Shown here in pieces: positions 58,182 to 64,000 of a stretch of DNA of 64,000 bases. The position numbers and the translations under genes were made by a program. The notes under the pieces are model-generated. The model was not told where the DNA came from. It made no database searches and saw only the letters and a list, made by a program, of their open reading frames with translations. The stretch is from positions 47,791 to 111,790 of the forward strand of contig SVSS01000003.1 in the NCBI GenBank assembly GCA_015064185.1. Direction: 5' to 3'. The DNA is from Oscillospiraceae bacterium. Lineage in GTDB: Bacteria > Bacillota > Clostridia > Oscillospirales > CAG-272. The number at the start of each line of letters is the position of its first letter. Within the stretch, counting starts at the first letter, position 1.

Positions 58182-60173
58182 ATGCAAAGCACGGATTTTT
58201 TACCCGTTAGTCGGGCAGATATGACGGCGCGCGGCTGGGATGTGCCCGATTTTGTATATGTGACGGGTGATGCCTATGTCGATCACCCCTCCTTTGGCGT
58301 TGCCATTATTTCGCGTGTGCTGGAGGCGGCGGGCTACCGTGTGGCAATTCTCGCACAGCCCGATTACAAAAGTGCCGAGGCGTTTCGCGAATTTGGCAGA
58401 CCCCGCCTTGGCTTTCTTGTGACGGCGGGCAATATCGATAGCATGGTGGCACATTACACCGCCGCCAAAAAGCGCCGTTCTACTGATTATTATTCGCCGG
58501 GCGGTAAAATGGGCAATCGCCCCGACCGCGCGGTGATCGTTTACTGCAACCGCATCCGTGAGGCGTACGGCGATGTGCCGATCATTCTCGGTGGGCTTGA
58601 GGCGTCACTGCGTCGCTTTGCGCATTATGATTATTGGGATGACAAGGTCAGGAGATCCGTGCTGGTAGACGCACGTGCCGATATTTTGACCTACGGCATG
58701 GGCGAGAATATTCTGTTGCGCATCGCCGCCCTGCTTGATCGCGGTGTGCCTGTAAAAAAGATCCGCGACGTGCGCGGCACGGTCTATCTTAGCGGGCGCG
58801 AGGATAGCGTGCACTATCCCGTGGCGGCAGCGTTTGATTATAACGAATTAAAGGTGGACAAGCGCCGCTATGCCGAAGCGTTTGGCGTGCAGTACCGCAA
58901 TCAGGATAGCATCAGCGGCAAGGCGATCGTGGAATATTACGACAATAAGATGCTGGTGCAAAACCCTCCCATGCCGCCGCTTGAGCGCGAGGAGCTTGAC
59001 CGCGTGTACGCCTTGCCCTTTGCGCGCACCTATCACCCCATGTATGAAAAAGAAGGTGGTGTGCCCGCCATAGAGGAGGTGCGCTTTTCGGTCACCCACA
59101 ACCGCGGCTGCTTTGGCGCGTGCAATTTTTGCGCGCTTGCCTTTCATCAGGGGCGCACCGTGCGCTCACGCAGCATTGAGAGTGTGGTTGAGGAATGTAA
59201 AAAAATCACAGAAATGCCCGATTTCAAGGGCTATATCCACGATGTGGGAGGGCCGACTGCCAACTTCCGCGCGCCCGCGTGCGATAAGCAGTTAAAGTCG
59301 GGTGTGTGCACAAACCGCAAGTGCCTGGCGCCAACGCCCTGTAAAAATTTAAAGGTCGATCACAGTGAGTACATCAAGCTGCTTGAAGCGATCGAGGCGC
59401 TGCCTAAGGTGAAAAAGGTGTTTATCCGATCGGGTATCCGCTTTGATTATCTGCTCGCCGATCCTGACGAGAGCTTCTTTAAGAAGCTAGTGCGCGATCA
59501 CGTCAGCGGACAGCTGAAGGTCGCCCCCGAGCATTGTTCTGACGGTGTGCTTGATGCCATGGGCAAGCCGCATTTTGCGGTGTATGAAAAATTCAGACGT
59601 CGCTTTTTTGAACTGACAAAATCGATGGGCAAGGAGCAGTATCTGGTGCCCTACCTCATGTCGAGCCATCCCGGCAGCACGCTTGCCGATGCGGTAACGC
59701 TTGCCGAGTGCCTCAAGCGCGACCACTACGCGCCCGAGCAGGTGCAGGACTATTATCCTACCCCCGGCACCGCCTCTACCGTAATGTTTTATACGGGCAT
59801 CAACCCCCTTACCATGAAGCCTGTTTTTGTGCCGCGTGACTATCACGAAAAGCAGCTGCAGCGCGCGCTTTTGCAGTTTAACCGCCCGCAAAACGCCGAT
59901 GCCGTGCGCGAGGCACTGAAAAGAGCGCACCGTGAGGATCTTATCGGTACAGCGCCGCACTCTTTGGTACGCCCTGCCACTAGGAAGGCGCAAGCAAAGG
60001 AATACCAAAACGAGGGAAAACGGGGCGAGAAATCAAGCTATTCCATGGAAAAGGGCAGGAAAAGCAGCACGCGCCAAGCGCGCGCACAAGCCCCCAAGCA
60101 AGGCAAGAAACAGATGAAAAAAGGAGATAGCGTACGCGGAAAAGCCGTGGCAAAGCGTAAAAACAGTCGCTAA
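58182..60173 (+). CDS. YgiQ family radical SAM protein
   Basis: A 663-residue protein. The N-terminal DUF3362/YgiQ region (YVTGDAYVDHPSFGVAIISRVLEAAGYRVAILAQPDY) is followed by the radical SAM core with RGCFGACNFCALAFHQGR (CxxxCxxC at about residues 307-314), and the KVAPEHCSDGVLDAMGKP and QVQDYYPTPGTASTVMFYTG motifs. The Lys/Arg/Gln-rich tail of about 60 residues is typical. The reaction is not known. The ATG at 58182 has AAAGGAGGG upstream. Confidence 0.93.
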   Translation: MQSTDFLPVSRADMTARGWDVPDFVYVTGDAYVDHPSFGVAIISRVLEAAGYRVAILAQPDYKSAEAFREFGRPRLGFLVTAGNIDSMVAHYTAAKKRRSTDYYSPGGKMGNRPDRAVIVYCNRIREAYGDVPIILGGLEASLRRFAHYDYWDDKVRRSVLVDARADILTYGMGENILLRIAALLDRGVPVKKIRDVRGTVYLSGREDSVHYPVAAAFDYNELKVDKRRYAEAFGVQYRNQDSISGKAIVEYYDNKMLVQNPPMPPLEREELDRVYALPFARTYHPMYEKEGGVPAIEEVRFSVTHNRGCFGACNFCALAFHQGRTVRSRSIESVVEECKKITEMPDFKGYIHDVGGPTANFRAPACDKQLKSGVCTNRKCLAPTPCKNLKVDHSEYIKLLEAIEALPKVKKVFIRSGIRFDYLLADPDESFFKKLVRDHVSGQLKVAPEHCSDGVLDAMGKPHFAVYEKFRRRFFELTKSMGKEQYLVPYLMSSHPGSTLADAVTLAECLKRDHYAPEQVQDYYPTPGTASTVMFYTGINPLTMKPVFVPRDYHEKQLQRALLQFNRPQNADAVREALKRAHREDLIGTAPHSLVRPATRKAQAKEYQNEGKRGEKSSYSMEKGRKSSTRQARAQAPKQGKKQMKKGDSVRGKAVAKRKNSR

Positions 60174-60228
60174 GGCAAAGCCTTGGCGCCGCAGCAGATA
60201 TTTCCACCGATCGGGGCGGCGAGCTTGC

Positions 60229-60258
60229 TTGACAGCTTGCCGCCCCTTGTGTTATCAT
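60229..60258 (+). promoter_or_regulatory. Promoter of the DUF2974 gene
   Basis: TTGACA, 18-bp spacer, TATCAT. The -35 region lies in the loop of a GGGGCGGC/GCCGCCCC hairpin (60213-60246) that may terminate the upstream operon. Confidence 0.6.
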
Positions 60259-60311
60259 ACTAGTATCGCGACAGCCTTTTTGTCGCATATACTCGGAAAA
60301 GGAGGGCATTT

Positions 60312-61433
60312 ATGAGCAATTTGTTTGATTATCTTACATGGCGTGGCGATCTTTCCTTTGGCAATGCTTCGCTTTGCCCGGTCGATGCGCTGATCTTTTC
60401 CATGCTTGCTTATATGGATTTTGACGGAATTGTGCCGCGTGAGGCAGGTGCCCAGCCCGTACGACTTTCAGAGGCGGCAAGGGCTTATTTTGCACGCCCC
60501 GGGGTTGCGGAGAAAAGGATCGATGCCAATCATGAGAAATTGCTGCGCATTTTGGCACAGTCAGGGCGGTTTGGCTCCTTGCGCATGCTTGGCGCAAGAA
60601 AGGTGCTTGACCGTGCTGACGGCATGCAGTTTGGTGCAATATCCTTTTTGCTGCCGGGGCAAAATGTGTTTGTTGCCTTTGAGGGAACGGACGATACGCT
60701 CGTTGGCTGGAAGGAGGATTTCCGCATGAGCTATGAGTGCCCCGTGCCCGCACAGCTCAGGGCGGCAGAGTACCTGCGTGAGGTTGCCGAGGCACATCCC
60801 CTGCGCCGTATTTTTGTGGGCGGTCACTCAAAGGGCGGCAATCTTGCTATGTTTTCTGCGGTAAACGCGGGGGAGCACGTGCGCTACCGTATTCGCGCCG
60901 TTTATAATAATGACGGTCCCGGCTTTTGCGACAGCACCATCGCGGGTATTGCGTATCAAGAGATGCGTGACCGCATTTATACCTATTTGCCGCAGTCCTC
61001 GATCGTGGCGGTGCTTCTCGAGCACGATACCAACTATAAGATCGTGAAAAGCACCAACAAGGGGCTTTTGCAGCACGATGGGTATTCCTGGGAAGTACAG
61101 GGAAACGACTTTGTATATACCAAGGAGCGCACCGCATTCGGTAAAAGGACGGAGGCCGTGGTAGATCATTTTGTCAGCGTCACCAGTCCCGAGCGCCGTC
61201 GGCGCTTTTGCGAGGCGCTGTTTGGTATTTTGGAGGCATCGGAGCAGGATACCGTGTCGGGCATCCTTGGCGGCAAGCGACAGAGCTTGCGCAATATCAT
61301 GGGCGCGTATGCCGATCTGCCCGATGAGGTGCGCACCCTGCTTACCGAAACGATTGCCGTGCTTGGCGTGGGACAACGCGCGCAAAAGGAAAAGGAAAGG
61401 CTGGCGCTGCCCAAGGGAGAAAAATCGTCATAA
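60312..61433 (+). CDS. DUF2974 (Mbeg1-like) alpha/beta hydrolase
   Basis: A 373-residue protein. SNLFDYLTWRGDLSFGNASLCPVDALIFSMLAYMDFD is the typical start of the clostridial DUF2974 family. The nucleophile elbow is VGGHSKGGNLAMF (Ser about residue 177), with FVAFEGTDDTLVGWKEDF before and YNNDGPGF after, and late DHFVSV histidine. These are lipase-like hydrolases of unknown substrate, cytosolic as no signal is present. Good AAAAGGAGGG site. Confidence 0.9.
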   Translation: MSNLFDYLTWRGDLSFGNASLCPVDALIFSMLAYMDFDGIVPREAGAQPVRLSEAARAYFARPGVAEKRIDANHEKLLRILAQSGRFGSLRMLGARKVLDRADGMQFGAISFLLPGQNVFVAFEGTDDTLVGWKEDFRMSYECPVPAQLRAAEYLREVAEAHPLRRIFVGGHSKGGNLAMFSAVNAGEHVRYRIRAVYNNDGPGFCDSTIAGIAYQEMRDRIYTYLPQSSIVAVLLEHDTNYKIVKSTNKGLLQHDGYSWEVQGNDFVYTKERTAFGKRTEAVVDHFVSVTSPERRRRFCEALFGILEASEQDTVSGILGGKRQSLRNIMGAYADLPDEVRTLLTETIAVLGVGQRAQKEKERLALPKGEKSS

Positions 61434-61440
61434 AAGAGCA

Positions 61441-61496
61441 AAAGCCGCACACGGCACAGCAGTTTTTTGGCTGCGCCGTGTGCGGCTTTCTTTTTG
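61441..61496 (+). terminator. Intrinsic terminator of the DUF2974 gene
   Basis: AAAGCCGCACACGGC/GCCGTGTGCGGCTTT, extended by CAGC/GCTG, followed by CTTTTTG. Confidence 0.9.
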
Positions 61497-61714
61497 TATA
61501 ACGAAAACTACTCGATATGTCGCCTCACGCTTCGTGCGGCTAACCGATGAGAATAAAAAGAATAAAGGATGAAGAAGAAAATAGAAAAGAGAGATCGTAG
61601 GGACGCCTGTCCCTACATAAAAACAACAAAAATGCAATTTTACATTCTTGGGATAGGGCATATGTCCGAAATGAAATACCCCGCTACGCGCGGGGATATT
61701 TATTAGGTATCGCC
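61497..61714. other. Non-coding gap with short palindromes
   Basis: No open frame with a ribosome binding site. It holds the repeat at 61597-61616, a CCCCGC-TACGC-GCGGGG hairpin at 61679-61695 and purine-rich sequence at 61550-61594. Confidence 0.6.
61597..61616. repeat. Short perfect palindromic repeat
   Basis: GTAGGGACGCCTGTCCCTAC, an 8-bp stem with a 4-nt loop, similar in its outer bases to the GTAGGGGC repeats elsewhere in the window. Confidence 0.5.
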
Positions 61715-61743
61715 TTGACGGTAAAAGAAAAATGGGATATACT
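61715..61743 (+). promoter_or_regulatory. Promoter of the GNAT-dinB pair
   Basis: TTGACG-N17-TATACT, 17 bp before the start codon. Confidence 0.7.
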
Positions 61744-61760
61744 AAAGGGGAGGTGAGAGC

Positions 61761-62495
61761 ATGAATAATTTGTATATGGCTTGTCGCGCGCTTTATGAAA
61801 GCGCTTTCCCCGGGTCGCCAAAGGCGTGGGATGATGCCTTGTTTCGCCATGTGATGCCCGAGCACTTGCGCGTGATCCGTGAGGGGGAAAAGCCGCTTTC
61901 TATGCTGTTTTCGATCCCGTATCCTATCCAAACCGAGCAAGGGTGCTTGGAGGCGCGGTATCTTTATGCCGTGGCAACCGACCCTGCTTATCGGGGAAGG
62001 GGTCTTGCAAAGCAACTGCTGCGCGAGGTGGCAAAAGAGGGCTATCCTGTGTTTTTGCGCCCCTCAAGTGAAGGGTTGTTTTCCTTTTATCAAAAGGCGG
62101 GCTTCTCGCCCATATCCCCCATGCGCACCGAGGTGGGCGCTGCCGCCCATGGCGACGTGGCGGTGCTCAGCCACTTATCCACAGAGGAGTATCTGCGTGC
62201 ACGTGCCGTGTTTTTGCCTAAGCCCTTTGCCGAGCCTACGCCTGCGTTTCTTTCGCTCGGCTTCTCGCTTGGCGGCGCGGTGATGCTTGAAAATGAGTTT
62301 GTTGCGTTTTACGAGCGCCGCGGGGATCTGGTTTGGTTTAAGGAGTGGCTTGGAAATTGCGAATTCGCACCCCGTGCGGCGGCTTTTCTTGGTGCCGCGC
62401 AATACAAGCTGCGCACGCCCGATGCAGGCGGAAAGCCCTTTGGCGTAGGCATTGGTGTGCCACAAGCGCTTGCCTTTTCCATTGCACTTGATTAA
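61761..62495 (+). CDS. GNAT family N-acetyltransferase
   Basis: A 244-residue protein. The acetyl-CoA loop is ATDPAYRGRGLAKQLLREVA (about residues 71-90) in a GNAT domain, and FLRPSSEGLFSFYQKAGFSPI supplies the Q/R-x-x-G and C-terminal Tyr region. The remaining C-terminal 120 residues resemble the second, incomplete GNAT-like half seen in Eis-type or two-domain acetyltransferases. The substrate is unknown. It is 32 bp upstream of dinB. Confidence 0.82.
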   Translation: MNNLYMACRALYESAFPGSPKAWDDALFRHVMPEHLRVIREGEKPLSMLFSIPYPIQTEQGCLEARYLYAVATDPAYRGRGLAKQLLREVAKEGYPVFLRPSSEGLFSFYQKAGFSPISPMRTEVGAAAHGDVAVLSHLSTEEYLRARAVFLPKPFAEPTPAFLSLGFSLGGAVMLENEFVAFYERRGDLVWFKEWLGNCEFAPRAAAFLGAAQYKLRTPDAGGKPFGVGIGVPQALAFSIALD

Positions 62496-62527
62496 ACAAC
62501 GACATAAGATATAAAGGAGGGGTGGAA

Positions 62528-63760
62528 ATGTCAGACCGCATCATTTTACATTGCGATTGCAATGGCTTTTTTGCGTCGGTTGAAATGCTTTCTGCCCCCT
62601 CGCTCGCGCACGTGCCTATGGCGGTTGCGGGGGATCCCGAAAGCCGACACGGTATCATCCTTGCCAAGAATGAAATTGCCAAGGGGTATGGCGTTAAGAC
62701 TGCCGAAACGATCTGGCAGGCAAAGAAAAAGTGCCCCGATCTTGTGCTGGTGCCGCCGCATCATGAGAAATATCACGAGATCTCGCGCCGCGTCAATGCG
62801 ATCTATCTTGATTATACCGATCTTGTGGATCCCTTTGGTATTGATGAGTCCTTCCTTGATGTAACGGGCAGCATGCACCTGTTTCCGTTTTCCCCACGTG
62901 AGCTTGCCGATGTGATCCGCGCAAGGGTAAAAAGTGAGATCGGCATTACAATTTCGGTGGGGGTAAGCTTTTGCCGCGTGTTTGCAAAGCTTGGCAGTGA
63001 CTATAAAAAGCCCGATGCAACTACCGTGATCAGCAGAGAGAATTTTAAGGATATCGTATATTCCTTGCCCGTATCCGACATGCTGTATGTTGGACGGCGC
63101 ACGGGAGAGCAGCTTCGCGCGCTCGGCGTGCTTACCATAGGTGATCTTGCCGCCGCCGACCCCGTAAGGCTGAAGGGGCTGCTTGGCGAGGCGGGGGAAA
63201 TGCTGTGGAGAAATGCAAACGGAAACGATCACGAGCCCGTTTGCTCTTATTATGAGCGCAAGCGTCCGAAGTCGGTCGGCAACGGCATGACCTTTCGCCG
63301 CAACATCGTTGGCGAGGGGGAGATCCGTGCGGGTGTTGTGGCGCTTTGCGATGCGGTGGCGGCGCGCCTTCGCGAGGAAAATTGCAAATGCACCGTGGTG
63401 CAGGTGCAGGTAAAAAGCCCCGATTTTCGCACCGTTCAGCGGCAAAAGACGCTGCGCCGCGCCACATGGCTGCAGCGTGACCTTGTGGAAAACGCCATGC
63501 AGCTGGTCAAGGAAGCAAACGGCTACGGCAATATGATACGCGCGCTGACCGTGACTGCATCAGGGCTTGTGGGGCCCAACGAAACCGAGGAGCAGCTTGA
63601 TATGTTTGCGGTTGACGGTGTGTCGGATAAACGGGAGGGCGTGGAGGATGCGCTTCATGCCATTCGGCAAAAATTTGGCAGATCCAGCATACGCCTCGGG
63701 TACTATCGGCAGCCCGACAGCGCGCCCGATGACCACGGGGAAGCGCAAAAGAAATCTTGA
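62528..63760 (+). CDS. dinB: DNA polymerase IV (Y-family, DinB)
   Basis: A 410-residue Y-family polymerase. HCDCNGFFASVEM carries the first catalytic Asp, FGIDESFLDVTG the Asp-Glu pair, and SVGVSFCRVFAKLGSDYKKPDATTVI the nucleotide-binding region; the thumb, HhH and little-finger domains follow. It does translesion synthesis. The start is placed at ATG 62528 after AAGGAGGGG. It ends in SAPDDHGEAQKKS, with no clear beta-clamp motif in the last residues, although EEQLDMFAV (about 357-365) fits a QxxLxLF-type clamp motif. Confidence 0.95.
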   Translation: MSDRIILHCDCNGFFASVEMLSAPSLAHVPMAVAGDPESRHGIILAKNEIAKGYGVKTAETIWQAKKKCPDLVLVPPHHEKYHEISRRVNAIYLDYTDLVDPFGIDESFLDVTGSMHLFPFSPRELADVIRARVKSEIGITISVGVSFCRVFAKLGSDYKKPDATTVISRENFKDIVYSLPVSDMLYVGRRTGEQLRALGVLTIGDLAAADPVRLKGLLGEAGEMLWRNANGNDHEPVCSYYERKRPKSVGNGMTFRRNIVGEGEIRAGVVALCDAVAARLREENCKCTVVQVQVKSPDFRTVQRQKTLRRATWLQRDLVENAMQLVKEANGYGNMIRALTVTASGLVGPNETEEQLDMFAVDGVSDKREGVEDALHAIRQKFGRSSIRLGYYRQPDSAPDDHGEAQKKS

Positions 63761-63785
63761 CACGCTTGGCTGTTTGTGTTACAAT
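63757..63785 (+). promoter_or_regulatory. Promoter of the EamA transporter gene
   Basis: TTGACA-N17-TACAAT; the -35 box overlaps the dinB stop codon. Confidence 0.75.
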
Positions 63786-63826
63786 AAACGCATTATTTTT
63801 TGATAGAAAGTGAGTGTTTGATACCC

Positions 63827-64000
63827 ATGCGAAAATCAAGCGGCCTTGTTTGCTGTTTGTTGGCGGCACTTTTCTGGGGCACCACCTTTGTGGCGCAGGA
63901 TGTTGCCGCTAAGACCATTCCCGCATTTACCTTTCTTGCACTGCGCTCCTTTGTGGGTGCGGGGGCATTGCTTGCGGTTTTTCTTGTAAAGGATCATATC
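63827..64000 (+). CDS. EamA/DMT family transporter, N-terminal part (runs off the window)
   Basis: The frame codes for 58 residues to the window end: MRKSSGLVCCLLAALFWGTTFVAQDVAAKTIPAFTFLALRSFVGAGALLAVFLV. The first helix with FWGTTFVAQ and the second with LRSFVGA match EamA (RhaT/DMT) drug/metabolite exporters. The start could instead be TTG at 63818, three codons upstream, which has better spacing from GAAAGTGAG. Confidence 0.85.
   Translation, partial: MRKSSGLVCCLLAALFWGTTFVAQDVAAKTIPAFTFLALRSFVGAGALLAVFLVKDHI

Overview
The window is a 64 kb stretch of a bacterial chromosome with GC content judged by eye to be in the low to mid fifties. A spoIIE gene, pyruvate formate-lyase with its activase, a rubredoxin-rubrerythrin protein, ribonuclease M5, endonuclease-type MazF and clean sigma-A promoters point to an anaerobic, endospore-forming member of the Bacillota, class Clostridia, probably from a gut-like habitat. 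I cannot name a genus from sequence alone. The standard genetic code applies. Gene density is high and most loci are ordinary core genome.

Layout. 0-10 kb: end of a sensor kinase, a YhhN-like membrane protein, a PhnP-like hydrolase, a SLOG protein, spoIIE, a small XRE regulator, a palindromic repeat element, tcdA with a DUF4234 membrane protein, and a P2A-type cation ATPase preceded by a complete manganese (yybP-ykoY) riboswitch with an overlapping terminator. 10-20 kb: a GNAT enzyme, a two-domain DUF1508 protein, a nested MITE-like element, uppP-rnmV, a U32 peptidase-rarA operon, a GT87 mannosyltransferase-like protein, an SDR, and a DUF1846-TetR pair. 20-30 kb: putP; the five-gene operon exonuclease-DUF2007-thiI-cobW-cobW, in which one COG0523 GTPase has a very large His/Cys repeat; a mazF without a visible antitoxin; fba; an acyl-ACP thioesterase. 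30-36 kb is the most accessory-looking part: a divergent DUF4177/XRE pair, an aldo-keto reductase and an SDR whose 3' end runs through a tRNA-like remnant, a degenerate copy of the end of a Bfd-like ferredoxin gene, then rubrerythrin-Bfd, a CDF transporter and an MBOAT acyltransferase. 36-46 kb: a complete livKHMGF branched-chain amino acid importer, a lipoprotein, a DUF5058-membrane protein-M20 peptidase operon, and tRNA-Thr. 46-64 kb: mnmM, an SGNH esterase, a DUF6062 protein, pflB-pflA behind a long structured leader, a MacB-like ABC transporter, a CHAP amidase, two unknown membrane proteins with a YgiQ radical SAM protein, a DUF2974 hydrolase, a GNAT enzyme, dinB and the start of an EamA transporter.

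How the genes work together. Metal homeostasis recurs: the riboswitch-ATPase unit should export Mn2+ (or Ca2+/Mn2+), the CDF protein exports divalent metals, and the two COG0523 GTPases probably handle zinc or a similar metal. Amino acid and peptide use recurs too: livKHMGF, putP, the DUF5058-M20 locus and the U32 peptidase. Translation and tRNA maturation genes (thiI, tcdA, mnmM, tRNA-Thr) are scattered. The most notable non-coding features are the Mn2+ riboswitch, a riboswitch-like pflB leader resembling but not matching the ZTP class, two nested palindromic repeat elements, and several perfect inverted repeats set against promoters next to regulator genes.
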